From NCBI GenBank assembly GCA_002471185.1, contig DKPL01000054.1, positions 8,164-47,895 on the forward strand: a stretch of DNA of 39,732 nucleotides, given 5' to 3'. A program made the translations under genes and the position numbers. The stretch comes from Bacteroides sp. UBA7335 (lineage in GTDB: Bacteria; Bacteroidota; Bacteroidia; Bacteroidales; Bacteroidaceae). Shown here piece by piece: positions 1 to 8,450 of this stretch. A model generated the notes under the pieces. That model ran no database searches, was not told the origin of the DNA, and worked only from the letters and a program-made list of their open reading frames with translations. How positions within the stretch are numbered: the first letter of the stretch is position 1; every line of letters begins with the position of its first letter.

Positions 1-1
1 A

Positions 2-439
2 AACTTAAAGTATACTACATTCTTAAAAGATGAAATTGTAGCAATCATCAGTACTCAAAGTAAATTATTAATTCCTGACGAAATAACACCTCAAGAACTA
101 ATAGAGTTACCATTAGTGATGCGTGAACGCGGTTCAGGAACGTTAGATGTGATTGAACGTTCTTTGTTAGAGCACCACATCAAATTATCTTCTTTAAACG
201 TATTGATGTATTTGGGAAGCACAGAAAGTATAAAGCTTTTTCTAGAACATACAGACTGCATTGGGATGGTTTCTGTACGTTCAATATCAAAAGAATTGGC
301 AGCCGGCACCTTTAGAGTAATAGAAATAAAGGGTATGACTATGAATCGTGATTTCTGCTTTGTGCAACGACAGGGTCAAGAGGGAGCCCTTCCTCACTTG
401 TTTGCTCAATTTGCAATGAGCCATAGTAAGAAACTATAA
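2..439 (+). CDS. LysR-type transcriptional regulator, C-terminal part (5' end outside window)
   Basis: The reading frame is open from base 2 to the stop at 437-439, giving about 145 residues with no N-terminus, so the gene starts upstream of the window. The segment around 'PLVMRERGSGT' is typical of the LysR-family substrate-binding domain, where the RExGSGT stretch lines the effector pocket; the later stretch with 'GMVSVRSIS' fits the second half of that domain. The DNA-binding helix-turn-helix would lie upstream. The GTG/ATG at 116-121 is internal and should not be taken as the start. It is convergent with the histidinol-phosphatase gene, whose stop lies 6 bp away, and no terminator fits between them. 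Its target cannot be read from this fragment. The family call is firm; the specific role is unknown. Confidence 0.85.
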   Translation, partial: NLKYTTFLKDEIVAIISTQSKLLIPDEITPQELIELPLVMRERGSGTLDVIERSLLEHHIKLSSLNVLMYLGSTESIKLFLEHTDCIGMVSVRSISKELAAGTFRVIEIKGMTMNRDFCFVQRQGQEGALPHLFAQFAMSHSKKL

Positions 440-445
440 TTGCGT

Positions 446-1288
446 TTATAGCAGACTGATTTTAACATCCTGCCACTCGTTATTATAACGTTCTACTACA
501 GTTGTAAACCCTACACTACGTAGTAGTTCTAAAGCCGTCAATCGACCACTATTAATTTTTTCGGGAGAGTGAGAATCACTATTCACCATAACCCTCACCC
601 CTAAATCTCTTATTAACGAAAAGTATTTCTGGTTGGGATAAAAAATTTTATTACTCTCATACGATTTTGTATTGACTTCTACTATATAGCCACATTTAGC
701 TATTGTTGAAAAATAATCATATACAAGATCTCGACACCATGGTTCGTCTAATAAAGTAGAACGATAAAGAAGTGAATTATAAAGCATTTTATCTGCATGC
801 CCTATAATATCAAATCCTCCAAGCTCTATCATGCGAAACTGTCGTTCATAATATTGATGAATCATTTCTACTAAATTACCATTGAAATGCTCCGTAACAA
901 TATCAATAAAAGCGGCAGGCGCTACATCAACATCAATCAATTCATTTTTATCATTAGAGAGCAAATGAACTGACCCTATGCGATAATCTAATGGAAGAGA
1001 TTGAAAAATAGCCGATGCGGGATTACTCTTTTCATTTAAATAATCAATCTCTAAACCAATATAGCACTCTATTTGTCCTTGATATTTATCTTTAACTTGA
1101 CGAAACTCAGCAAAGTAATTATCTATTTGATCCCACTCCATTGTCCATGGAGTATTGAATGGCAAGGGTGCATGTGAAGAGAAACCATAAGAGGTAAAGC
1201 CAGAAGATATTGCAAATCGTATAAATGTATCCATATCGGCTTTACCATCACAATATAAACAATGGCTATGATAATTCGTCAAATTCAT
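446..1288 (-). CDS. Histidinol-phosphatase, PHP superfamily (HisJ/HisK type)
   Basis: A 280-aa cytosolic protein of the PHP metal-dependent phosphoesterase fold, expected to hydrolyse L-histidinol phosphate in histidine synthesis. Visible metal-ligand motifs are H7-x-H9 at the N-terminus, H39 in 'SSHAP', E80 in 'GLE', H108 in 'GSVHLL', H164 in 'GHADKM' and D238/H240 in 'SDSHSP', the usual order for the HisJ/HisK group. Length matches the family. Its ATG overlaps the stop of the upstream ABC-F gene by 4 bp (ATGA type), so translation is probably coupled and it is the last gene of the three-gene minus-strand operon. It sits away from any other his gene here. Members of this subgroup sometimes act on other phosphomonoesters, so the exact substrate is inferred from family. 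Confidence 0.88.
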   Translation of the reverse strand: MNLTNYHSHCLYCDGKADMDTFIRFAISSGFTSYGFSSHAPLPFNTPWTMEWDQIDNYFAEFRQVKDKYQGQIECYIGLEIDYLNEKSNPASAIFQSLPLDYRIGSVHLLSNDKNELIDVDVAPAAFIDIVTEHFNGNLVEMIHQYYERQFRMIELGGFDIIGHADKMLYNSLLYRSTLLDEPWCRDLVYDYFSTIAKCGYIVEVNTKSYESNKIFYPNQKYFSLIRDLGVRVMVNSDSHSPEKINSGRLTALELLRSVGFTTVVERYNNEWQDVKISLL

Positions 1289-3150
1289 GATTCAATCTCA
1301 CTTAATTCAAGCCAACGCATTGTTTTCTCATCTACCAAATCGTTTATTATAGGAAGCCTTTTGGACTTTTCTGTCAATTCATCAACTGACAAAGTCCCAC
1401 TACAAAGCAAATCTTCTATTGATTTTTTTTCTTGTTCAAGATCAGCAATCTCTTGCTCTAACTGCTCATATTCTCGTTTTTCTTTAAAGCTCATCTTACG
1501 CTTGTCATTTAAACGAACACGAGATGTCTTTTCTTCTTGAGGTTTAACAGTTTCTTTTTCTTGTTGTTCTTTAGCGTCTTTCCAGTCTCTATAATCACTA
1601 TAATTACCAGGAAAGTCACGTATATCTGCTTGACCATTAAACACAAGAAGATGATCAACAACTTTATCCATAAAGTAGCGGTCATGGGATACGATAATGG
1701 CACATCCTTTAAAATTCTGAAGATATTCTTCGAGCACATTTAGTGTAACAATATCCAAATCGTTAGTAGGCTCATCGAGAACCAAAAAGTTTGGATTTCG
1801 CATCAGAATGGTACATAGGTACAAGCGACGACGCTCCCCACCACTCAATTTATACACATAACTATGTTGAGTCTCTGGAGTAAAAAGAAAATGTTGTAAA
1901 AATTGTGATGCCGTAAGTTTTTTGCCATTTCCAAGTTCTATAACCTCAGCAATATCTTGAACTACATCAATCACCTTCATTTGTTCATCAAACTTCAATC
2001 CATCTTGCGAATAATACCCAAAACGTACAGTTTCACCAATATCAATGGTACCACTATCGGGAGAAACTTGCCCCATCAATATTTTGATAAAAGTAGATTT
2101 TCCGGTACCATTATTTCCAACAATACCCATTTTTTCATAACGCGAGAAAATATATGAAAAGTCTTCGAGAATTTTAAGATCGCCAAATCGTTTATAAAGA
2201 TGATCAGCTTCAAAAATCTTACTACCAATATAAGAGGCTTTGATTTCAAGCTTTACATTATCATTATTAAAACGTTGTTTAGCTACTTTTTCAAGTTCAT
2301 AAAATGCATCTTGACGATAACGAGCTTTATGTCCTCTAGCTTGTGGCATACGACGCATCCAATCTAATTCGGTACGATACAAATTGTTTGCTCGTTCGAC
2401 CTCAACATTTTTAGAGTCAATCCGCTCTTGGCGCTTCTCTAAATAATAGCTATAGTTCCCTTTGTATTGATATAACTGAGTATTATCTATTTCTATAATT
2501 TCATTGCAAACACGATCTAAAAAGTAACGGTCATGGGTAACCATCAACAAGCTACAATTGGTACGACGAAGATAATCTTCTAACCACTCTGTCATATCAA
2601 GATCCAAATGGTTTGTAGGCTCGTCTAAAATCAACAAATCGGGTTCGGTTATTAAAGTGTTAGCTAAAGCCACACGTTTGAGCTGCCCCCCTGACAGTTG
2701 ACTCACCCTCTGATCAAAATTATGAATTTTGAGTTGAGAAAGAATTTGCTTAGCTTTTTGTTCATAATCCCATGCTTTCTCATGATCCATTCGAGCCAAT
2801 AAATCTTCTAAACCAGGGTGTCCTTCGGTTTCCATACATCGTTCATACTCTTTGATTAGCTCTACCACATTGTTTCCGTGATGAAAGCATGCTTCAAGTA
2901 CTGTTAACTCTTTAGGATACTGAGGATCTTGTTCTAAATAACCCACTTTAAGGTCGCGACGAAAAACAACTGCCCCTTCGTCATATCCCTCTTTACCGGC
3001 TATTATATTAAGTAGTGTAGTTTTACCACTACCATTTTTGGCAATTAAACCAATACGTTCGCCTTCGGCAATGCCGAAAGATATATTTTCGAATAAAACT
3101 AAATCGCCAAACGATTTGGTTAAATTATCTACTTGTAAGTATGGAATCAT
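1285..3150 (-). CDS. uup: ABC-F family ATPase, Uup type
   Basis: A soluble 621-aa protein with two ABC ATPase domains in tandem and no membrane segments, the layout of ABC-F ribosome-associated factors. Domain 1 has a Walker A with K43 in 'NGSGKTT' and the signature 'LSGGQLKRVALA'; domain 2 has 'GNNGTGKST' near residue 350 and 'LSGGERRRLYL'. Both are followed by 'LDEPTN' Walker B motifs. The inter-domain linker is rich in Arg/Lys ('RRMPQARGHKARYRQD'). The last ~80 residues are a charged helical coiled coil, which is characteristic of the Uup subgroup and is linked in that family to nucleic-acid binding. The gene lies 6 bp after the DUF3805 gene and overlaps histidinol-phosphatase by 4 bp. A role in translation or DNA maintenance follows from family knowledge, not from this sequence. 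Confidence 0.92.
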   Translation of the reverse strand: MIPYLQVDNLTKSFGDLVLFENISFGIAEGERIGLIAKNGSGKTTLLNIIAGKEGYDEGAVVFRRDLKVGYLEQDPQYPKELTVLEACFHHGNNVVELIKEYERCMETEGHPGLEDLLARMDHEKAWDYEQKAKQILSQLKIHNFDQRVSQLSGGQLKRVALANTLITEPDLLILDEPTNHLDLDMTEWLEDYLRRTNCSLLMVTHDRYFLDRVCNEIIEIDNTQLYQYKGNYSYYLEKRQERIDSKNVEVERANNLYRTELDWMRRMPQARGHKARYRQDAFYELEKVAKQRFNNDNVKLEIKASYIGSKIFEADHLYKRFGDLKILEDFSYIFSRYEKMGIVGNNGTGKSTFIKILMGQVSPDSGTIDIGETVRFGYYSQDGLKFDEQMKVIDVVQDIAEVIELGNGKKLTASQFLQHFLFTPETQHSYVYKLSGGERRRLYLCTILMRNPNFLVLDEPTNDLDIVTLNVLEEYLQNFKGCAIIVSHDRYFMDKVVDHLLVFNGQADIRDFPGNYSDYRDWKDAKEQQEKETVKPQEEKTSRVRLNDKRKMSFKEKREYEQLEQEIADLEQEKKSIEDLLCSGTLSVDELTEKSKRLPIINDLVDEKTMRWLELSEIES

Positions 3151-3156
3151 AATTTA

Positions 3157-3978
3157 TTATTTATCAAAGTTGAGTGCTTCTTGATAAGAAGACTCGATAT
3201 TGCAAGGTTGACCGACTTTAATCTTGCTCCATACCAATTTCATGGGATCAATAACTTTATCATTACCATAAACCAGAACCGGTACTTCACGATTTCCATC
3301 AATCAATGTCATCCACTGCACTTCTTCAATCTCGCTAGCCAAAATAGAACAAAGTGTAATTCCGACAGCAAGCCATTCATCTCTCTTTTTCTTTCCAATC
3401 AAACCGCTATCTACCAAAAGTTGCAAGCTAGGTAAATCCTCTTCGGCACCTTGAAAAGGTTTAGACCACTCTTTTTTAATAATATTGGCCACCCAGTCAA
3501 ATGATTCGTTTATTAAAAAGATTTCAGAAAGTCTAATTGGAATAATCTCTGCAGGATATTTCACTTCTACACTACGTGCCCGAAGAGATGCAATAATTGT
3601 TTCGGCTACGGTAGGAGATTGACCTTTATGAACAGTAAAAGAGCATTCAAATGCCAAATTATCAACACCAACAATCCACCAATGAGTAACAAAATACTCA
3701 TTTTCCTCTTGAAACATCTCTTTGCTATATGCACAAGTATAATCGCCGATTTTAACCTGTCGAGCTGATGAGTTTTCTTTTAACTCTGTTACAACTGCAT
3801 CTTTACCATAACGACTATTTGAATCATCACGATAAGCAGAAATCCGAAAGTTACCATTCCAAACATCTGGATTGTAAAAAAGGAATGTACCTTCACTATC
3901 TTCAAACTCACTCCAATCAGATGGATACTCCATCGAAAACCAAGCACCGGGAGAGATAAACTTCTTAACTTGTGACAT
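3157..3978 (-). CDS. DUF3805/DUF3806 domain protein
   Basis: A 273-aa protein without signal peptide or membrane segment. The first ~130 residues ('ISPGAWFSMEYPSDWSEFED...') look like the DUF3805 domain, a PsbP/DUF1795-like beta fold that begins with a Trp-rich strand. The second half ('RLSEIFLINESFDWVANIIKKEW') looks like DUF3806. Both domains are known to me mainly from Bacteroidetes and have no assigned biochemical function. It is first in the operon with the ABC-F ATPase and histidinol-phosphatase, 6 bp upstream of the ATPase gene, and a good Bacteroides-type promoter lies about 40 bp upstream. The domain names are from recognition by eye. The role is unknown. Confidence 0.75.
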   Translation of the reverse strand: MSQVKKFISPGAWFSMEYPSDWSEFEDSEGTFLFYNPDVWNGNFRISAYRDDSNSRYGKDAVVTELKENSSARQVKIGDYTCAYSKEMFQEENEYFVTHWWIVGVDNLAFECSFTVHKGQSPTVAETIIASLRARSVEVKYPAEIIPIRLSEIFLINESFDWVANIIKKEWSKPFQGAEEDLPSLQLLVDSGLIGKKKRDEWLAVGITLCSILASEIEEVQWMTLIDGNREVPVLVYGNDKVIDPMKLVWSKIKVGQPCNIESSYQEALNFDK

Positions 3979-4018
3979 ATATTTATTTACTTAAATCTAA
4001 AAGACTAGGGATTTTCTA

Positions 4019-4050
4019 CAAAAGTAATACTCACTACATTGTTATCCAAA
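4019..4050 (-). promoter_or_regulatory. Bacteroidetes-type promoter for the DUF3805-ABC-F-histidinol-phosphatase operon
   Basis: On the minus strand the element TTTG (4050-4047) is followed after 20 nt by TACTTTTG (4026-4019). This matches the Bacteroides sigma-ABfr consensus of TTTG and TAnnTTTG about 19-20 nt apart. Transcription would begin near 4012-4015, leaving a leader of about 35 nt before the ATG at 3978. Confidence 0.65.
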
Positions 4051-4069
4051 TGATAAGTTGAAAAAGAAG

Positions 4070-5485
4070 TTACCAACACCCTATATCCTCCTCAATATCT
4101 TTCATTTTTTCTTTCACAAAAACAGGACTTTTAATACCTTCTGCTTTCTGTTTTCGGTAATCTTTTAATAACCTAAAAGCATATTGACCTAAACCAACAA
4201 TAGCTATTAAATTACATATAGTCATCAGAGCCATTGCAATGTCGGCAACTCCCCACGCAAGTTCTAGCGTAGTAAGTGCACCAAACATCACCATGCCACC
4301 TACCAAAACACGATAAGTTATAATCATCCATCTCCGGTTTGTTATATATCGGATATTAGCTTCACCATAATAGTAGTTTCCAATAATGCTACTAAAAGCA
4401 AAAAAGAATAAAGCTATAGCTATAAAAACACCTCCTATCGATCCGATTTCATTAGTCAGAGCTTGCTGGGTTAACTGTACTCCTTTTAAACTACCATCAA
4501 GAGGTGCACCACTAAAAAGAATTATAAAAGCTGTGCAGGTACATATTATAAGAGTATCAGTAAACACACCTAATGCTTGAATCAACCCTTGTTTTACAGG
4601 ATGTGATACCGAAGCAGTAGCCGCTACATTAGGAGCTGAGCCCATACCAGCCTCATTGCTAAACAATCCGCGCTTAATACCTTGCATCAATGCAGCTCCA
4701 ACCCCACCACCTATCACTTGTCCATACCCGAAAGCATGTGTCACAATCAGTTCAATAATACCTGGAAGTAATGAGATATTGCAAGCGACAATAATTAATG
4801 CTAATATAATATAACCTAAAGCCATTATAGGAACGATAATACTACTTACTTTGGCTATTCGCTGAATCCCCCCAAAAATAACAAGTAAAGACATTATAGT
4901 AAGCAAAATACCCATTTTCAAATGATCAAAGCCAAATGCATGTTCAATAGCTGCACAGATAGTATTGCTTTGAACCGAGTTGAAAGCAAAACCAAATGTT
5001 ATCGCAATAAGAATAGCAAATGTAGCTCCCATCCAAGGCTTTTTCAGCCCCTTTTTCATGTAATAAGCGGGACCTCCGATAAAGGAATCCTTACCTTTTT
5101 CTTTGTATAATTGAGCCAAAGTAGACTCAACAAAAGCGCTAGATGCGCCTAGTAAAGCAATAATCCACATCCAAAATACTGCACCCGGTCCACCTATTGC
5201 TATGGCAGTTGCTACACCGGCTAAATTACCAGTTCCAACACGACTTGCCAACGAAACGGCGAATGCTTGAAATGAAGAAATGTGTTTTTCGTGTTTTTCA
5301 TGTTTATTACCTGAATCACCTAAAAGCAAAAACATTTCTTTTATCATCCGAAATTGTACGAAATGAGTTTTCAATGTAAACCAAATGGCACACCCTAAAA
5401 GCATCGCAATTAGAACATAAGTCCAAAGCACTTCATTTGTTACATCAATCCATTGATATAGTTCAGCCATAAAGGTATAAGACAT
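4070..5485 (-). CDS. Sodium(or proton):alanine/glycine symporter, AGCS family
   Basis: A 471-aa polytopic inner-membrane protein of the alanine/glycine:cation symporter family, which imports small neutral amino acids using the Na+ or H+ gradient. Family hallmarks are visible: an early 'GNLAGVATAIAIGGPGAVFWMW' region (residues ~90-120), 'FVESTLAQLYKEK' after it, 'GGPAYYMKKG', and the mid-protein 'SNEAGMGSAPNVAATA' motif. About ten hydrophobic segments can be counted. Length is normal for the family. Its ATG shares one base with the stop codon of the upstream AlbA_2 gene (TAATG), suggesting translational coupling. An alternative in-frame Met (M6, 'MAELYQW') could also serve as start. Exact substrate is inferred. 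Confidence 0.92.
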   Translation of the reverse strand: MSYTFMAELYQWIDVTNEVLWTYVLIAMLLGCAIWFTLKTHFVQFRMIKEMFLLLGDSGNKHEKHEKHISSFQAFAVSLASRVGTGNLAGVATAIAIGGPGAVFWMWIIALLGASSAFVESTLAQLYKEKGKDSFIGGPAYYMKKGLKKPWMGATFAILIAITFGFAFNSVQSNTICAAIEHAFGFDHLKMGILLTIMSLLVIFGGIQRIAKVSSIIVPIMALGYIILALIIVACNISLLPGIIELIVTHAFGYGQVIGGGVGAALMQGIKRGLFSNEAGMGSAPNVAATASVSHPVKQGLIQALGVFTDTLIICTCTAFIILFSGAPLDGSLKGVQLTQQALTNEIGSIGGVFIAIALFFFAFSSIIGNYYYGEANIRYITNRRWMIITYRVLVGGMVMFGALTTLELAWGVADIAMALMTICNLIAIVGLGQYAFRLLKDYRKQKAEGIKSPVFVKEKMKDIEEDIGCW

Positions 5486-6126
5486 TATTTCAGTTTAAAA
5501 TAAAATTTATGATTTTCGAAGATAAACTCTACAATATCATAACGAATAAATTTAGCCAACAAATGTTCTGCAGTTCTTCTAGAAATACCAGCTTTGCGAC
5601 TATAGCGATTGAGAGAAATCAATGAGTCGGTTTGTAGTAAGTTCAAAAGCAATTGTTCTTTTTCGGTAAACTTCATCAACTGTCCATCCATACTCATCTC
5701 TTGTTGCCAAACACGTAGATGCACCGGTGTAGCCAAAATATTCTCATCTTTCACTCGAATATATGCCAAAGGTTTACCTGTTTCATCTTTAGCATAAACC
5801 GGTTTGTGCTTACTTTTGTTTATTTGAACAATCAGTACAGTGCGACCTTCTATTATATAAGTTTGTGTTGAGTATTCTATTGTAGGAATACAATAAAGTT
5901 GTGCAGCAGCTTCAATCATATAAATTTCTTCATCAGATCGAACTCCCGCAATTCTACCATTATCCTTTACTCCTATGAGTAATCTACCACCATCAGTATT
6001 AGAAAATGCTGATAAGGTTTTAGCTATTTTACGAGCATTAGATATCTCAAATTTAAAATCTTGCTGCTGATGTTCACCTTCAGCAATTAAAGCAAATATA
6101 AAATTAGGACTTGTTAATGATTTCAT
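5485..6126 (-). CDS. Schlafen AlbA_2-type putative ATP-binding protein
   Basis: From the ATG at 6126 the protein is 213 aa. Residues ~10-130 form an AlbA_2 (Schlafen-like) domain: 'GEHQQQDFKFEI' followed by 'KTLSAFSNTDGGRLLIGVKDNG', the family's most recognisable stretch. Residues ~150-213 resemble a winged helix ('SRKAGISRRTAEHLLAKF'), so nucleic-acid binding is likely. The frame could be extended to a GTG at 6180, but that adds a stretch unlike the family and would overlap the promoter-like TACTTTTG at 6139-6132, so I prefer 6126. It forms a pair with the AGCS symporter downstream. In some relatives the domain regulates transcription; whether it controls the symporter is a guess. Confidence 0.83.
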   Translation of the reverse strand: MKSLTSPNFIFALIAEGEHQQQDFKFEISNARKIAKTLSAFSNTDGGRLLIGVKDNGRIAGVRSDEEIYMIEAAAQLYCIPTIEYSTQTYIIEGRTVLIVQINKSKHKPVYAKDETGKPLAYIRVKDENILATPVHLRVWQQEMSMDGQLMKFTEKEQLLLNLLQTDSLISLNRYSRKAGISRRTAEHLLAKFIRYDIVEFIFENHKFYFKLK

Positions 6127-6131
6127 AACTA

Positions 6132-6139
6132 CAAAAGTA
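6132..6139 (-). promoter_or_regulatory. -7 element directly upstream of the AlbA_2 gene
   Basis: The minus strand reads TACTTTTG at 6139-6132, a match to TAnnTTTG, only 5 nt before the ATG at 6126. No TTTG is seen 19-20 nt upstream. If used, the transcript would be leaderless or nearly so. Confidence 0.4.
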
Positions 6140-6233
6140 GATAAAAATGGTGTAAAAGCCTTTGCTAAGGGATATTTCACCGTTTTTTTTCAAAAAAAGA
6201 ATCGTTTTTATGTGTTTATTTCGGGAAAGAATG

Positions 6234-6241
6234 TATTTTTG
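6234..6241 (+). promoter_or_regulatory. -7 promoter element of the histone H1-like gene
   Basis: TATTTTTG at 6234-6241 matches the Bacteroidetes TAnnTTTG element and lies 33 bp before the ATG at 6275. The -33 region is weak (TGTGTTTA around 6211). A purine-rich AATAAAGG (6265-6272) lies just before the start codon. Confidence 0.5.
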
Positions 6242-6274
6242 CCCATCATTATTAACGAATTAACAATAAAGGTC

Positions 6275-6451
6275 ATGAAAGAATTAGTAGAAAAAATTAC
6301 TGCAATGGTAGCAGAATTCGACAAGGATGCAAATGCACAAATTGAAAACGGAAACAAAGCTGCAGGAACTCGTGCTCGTAAAGCTTCTTTAGACATTGAA
6401 AAAGCAATGAAAGAATTCCGCAAAGCATCATTGGACGCTTCAAAAAAATAA
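6275..6451 (+). CDS. Histone H1-like (Hc1-type) small DNA-binding protein
   Basis: A 58-residue, Lys/Ala-rich, helical protein beginning 'MKELVEKITAMVAEFDKDA' and ending 'KEFRKASLDASKK'. It matches the short Bacteroidetes proteins annotated as histone H1 (Hc1-like), which are thought to bind and compact DNA. The frame is open upstream to 6212, but the promoter element at 6234-6241 and family length place the start at 6275. The central 'KAAGTRARKASLDIEKAMKEFRK' stretch holds most of the basic residues. It is a single-gene transcript: own promoter upstream and a strong hairpin terminator 26 bp after the stop. Confidence 0.85.
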   Translation: MKELVEKITAMVAEFDKDANAQIENGNKAAGTRARKASLDIEKAMKEFRKASLDASKK

Positions 6452-6477
6452 TTTCTCAGAAAATAAAGAAATTTTCA

Positions 6478-6512
6478 AAGAGTCGAGCTTTCATAAGCCC
6501 GACTCTTTTTCT
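6478..6512 (+). terminator. Rho-independent terminator of the H1-like gene
   Basis: AAGAGTCG (6478-6485) pairs with CGACTCTT (6500-6507), with an additional inner pairing of AGCTT and AAGC, followed by a T-rich run (TTTTTCTTTT). Confidence 0.85.
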
Positions 6513-6530
6513 TTTATGGTAGTAATATGA

Positions 6531-6559
6531 TTGATTATAATAACTTATTTGTATTTTTG
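6531..6559 (+). promoter_or_regulatory. Promoter of the 211-aa conserved unknown gene
   Basis: TTG at 6531-6533 and TATTTTTG at 6552-6559, 18 nt apart, fit the Bacteroidetes TTTG/TAnnTTTG pattern. Expected leader is about 35 nt before the ATG at 6600. Confidence 0.55.
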
Positions 6560-6599
6560 CAGTTATTATTCATTCAATTATAATTTGCAATTTAACAAT

Positions 6600-7235
6600 A
6601 TGGGCATATTTGCTAGTTTATTTAAAAAGGATTCAGAGCAGTCACCCAAAGTCATTGGTAACGTTGAGGATTTCGTTTCATTGACAAGAGTTTATTTTCA
6701 ATCGGTTATCGCTGTAAACTTAGGTATTACTAATATTCGCGTTGTACCTGATGTTGCTCAATTTAAGCGATTATTTAAAATTCCAACTCAAGCAGGAAAG
6801 CTTGGCATGGGTGAAAAAACAGCTGCACGCAAGATGTTGATGCAAGATTACGGAATTAGTGATAACTTTTTTAAAGAAATTGATAACTCTGTAAAAAAGA
6901 ACTGTCGCACACAAAATGATGTTCAATCTTATCTTTTCATGTATCAAGGGTTTTCAAGTGACTTGATGATGTTAATGGGAAACTTAATGCAATGGAAATT
7001 TCGTGTACCTTCAATATTTAAAGGAGCGTTACGCACCATGACTGCTAAAACTGTACACGATGTTTGTACTAAAACAGTATGGAAAGCAGACGATGTACAT
7101 AAAACAGCAATGGCAGTAAAACAATACAAAGAGCGTTTAGGATATTCAGAAGAGTGGATGACAGAATATGTTTACAACGTAGTAATGTTAGCAAAGAAAG
7201 AGCCTAAAAAGAAAAATGAAGTTTCAAAAGCATAA
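6600..7235 (+). CDS. Conserved protein of unknown function (211 aa)
   Basis: The start is set at ATG 6600 ('MGIFASLFKKD') because the promoter element at 6552-6559 lies inside any longer reading. The protein is 211 aa, has no signal peptide or clear membrane span, is largely helical and ends in a very basic tail ('KKEPKKKNEVSKA'). I recognise the type as a Bacteroidales conserved protein but no named domain or catalytic motif. Features that can be seen are a 'PDVAQFKRLFKIPTQAGKLG' stretch at ~50-70 and a hydrophobic Met-rich helix ('SSDLMMLMGNLMQWKF'). It has its own promoter and terminator and follows the histone-like gene. Function unknown. Confidence 0.75.
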   Translation: MGIFASLFKKDSEQSPKVIGNVEDFVSLTRVYFQSVIAVNLGITNIRVVPDVAQFKRLFKIPTQAGKLGMGEKTAARKMLMQDYGISDNFFKEIDNSVKKNCRTQNDVQSYLFMYQGFSSDLMMLMGNLMQWKFRVPSIFKGALRTMTAKTVHDVCTKTVWKADDVHKTAMAVKQYKERLGYSEEWMTEYVYNVVMLAKKEPKKKNEVSKA

Positions 7236-7261
7236 TATTATAATCTACATCGATTAATAAT

Positions 7262-7298
7262 AAAGCCTCATAATATTTTGATTTTGAGGCTTTTTTTG
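7262..7298 (+). terminator. Rho-independent terminator after the 211-aa unknown gene
   Basis: AAAGCCTCA (7262-7270) pairs perfectly with TGAGGCTTT (7285-7293), and the run of seven T at 7291-7297 overlaps the 3' arm. Confidence 0.88.
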
Positions 7299-7471
7299 TA
7301 TCCGAGCATAAATAAAACTTCAAGCGAAAATATTGATATATTATATTTAGCAAATCTCTTTAATACAGTTGCATAAAGATATGGCTTATCAATTTTCAAT
7401 TTCATTTAAATTAAGATAGTACACTTTTAATATATCAATGAATTTACGATATTTGTTCAAAATGAATTTGC

Positions 7472-8056
7472 ATGAATCTACCTTTAATTGAGAATCATCC
7501 CTTAGAACCGTTTTTGCCTCACAATGCGCGCTTATTAATGTTAGGAAGCTTTCCTCCACAAAAGAAAAGATGGTCTATGGATTTTTACTATCCAAATTTA
7601 AATAATGACATGTGGAGAATAATAGGGTTATTATTTTTTGAGAATAAAGATTATTTTCTTCAACCGGATAAAAAAAGTTTTTGTCGTGAACGTATTATTA
7701 CTTTTTTAACTGATAAAGGAATAGCTATATTCGATACGGCAATATCAGTTCGCAGACTACAAGACAATGCATCGGATAAGTTTTTAGAAGTAGTACAATC
7801 AACAGATATTACCAAAATATTACATCAACTGCCTAGCTGTAGAGCTATAGTTACTACAGGTCAGAAAGCTACTGATACGATTCGCACACAACTTTTAGTA
7901 GAAGAACCTAAAGTAGGCGATTTTACTGAGTTCGTATTCGATAAGCATCCGATGCGATTATATAGAATGCCATCTTCATCAAGAGCTTATCCACTTGCTT
8001 TAGATAAAAAAGCAGCATTCTACCGCATTATGTTTCAAGATTTACAAATGCTTTAA
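7472..8056 (+). CDS. Uracil/hypoxanthine-DNA glycosylase-superfamily protein
   Basis: A 194-aa soluble protein of the UDG superfamily, resembling the hypoxanthine-DNA glycosylase (family 6) group that removes deaminated bases from DNA. Near the N-terminus 'LLMLGSFPP' followed by 'SMDFYYPNLNNDMW' corresponds to the UDG motif-1 loop, in which the Asn after YPN is expected near the active site. The C-terminal part carries the helix-loop region ('HPMRLYRMPSSSRAY') where this superfamily inserts into the DNA. Length is typical. It lies 17 bp upstream of the ArsC-like gene, so both may be one transcript. Base specificity cannot be decided from sequence alone. Confidence 0.82.
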   Translation: MNLPLIENHPLEPFLPHNARLLMLGSFPPQKKRWSMDFYYPNLNNDMWRIIGLLFFENKDYFLQPDKKSFCRERIITFLTDKGIAIFDTAISVRRLQDNASDKFLEVVQSTDITKILHQLPSCRAIVTTGQKATDTIRTQLLVEEPKVGDFTEFVFDKHPMRLYRMPSSSRAYPLALDKKAAFYRIMFQDLQML

Positions 8057-8073
8057 TATAACCAATTATAATT

Positions 8074-8427
8074 ATGAAACCTATCTTTTTACAATATCCG
8101 GCATGTAGCACCTGCCAAAAAGCAAAAAAATGGCTAGCTGAAAATAATATCGAATTCACCAACCGTTTAATTGTCGAAAATAACCCAACAGCAGAAGAAT
8201 TAAAAGCATGGGTTGCCCTTAGTGGACACCCACTAAAAAAATTCTTCAACACAAGTGGCATACTATATAAAGAACTGAACCTCAAAGAAAAACTACCAAA
8301 AATGAGTATAGAAGAGCAAATCTCGCTACTTGCATCAAATGGTAAATTAGTAAAGCGTCCATTACTAATTGCCCAATCCATGGTACTTGTAGGTTTTAAA
8401 CCTACCGAATGGGAAACATTAAAATAG
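8074..8427 (+). CDS. ArsC/Spx-family thioredoxin-fold protein
   Basis: A 117-aa protein of the arsenate reductase (glutaredoxin-like)/Spx family. The redox motif C11-S-T-C14 ('PACSTCQKAKKWL') has both cysteines, unlike classical ArsC, which keeps one. The rest follows the family: 'FFNTSGILYKEL' near residue 65, and 'LASNGKLVKRPLLI', with the KRP motif that includes the expected anion-binding arginine. Many Bacteroidetes members are annotated as arsenate reductase without an ars operon; none is visible here, so a general redox or Spx-like role is as plausible. It is downstream of the DNA-glycosylase gene and 65 bp upstream of the tRNA-Trp gene. Confidence 0.85.
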   Translation: MKPIFLQYPACSTCQKAKKWLAENNIEFTNRLIVENNPTAEELKAWVALSGHPLKKFFNTSGILYKELNLKEKLPKMSIEEQISLLASNGKLVKRPLLIAQSMVLVGFKPTEWETLK

Positions 8428-8450
8428 TTGCAAACTTATTTGCATTAACG

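Noticed and set aside
6181..6200. T8-C-A7 inverted run as a terminator
   Set aside because: It lies in a divergent promoter region with no gene ending there; more likely just A+T-rich promoter DNA.
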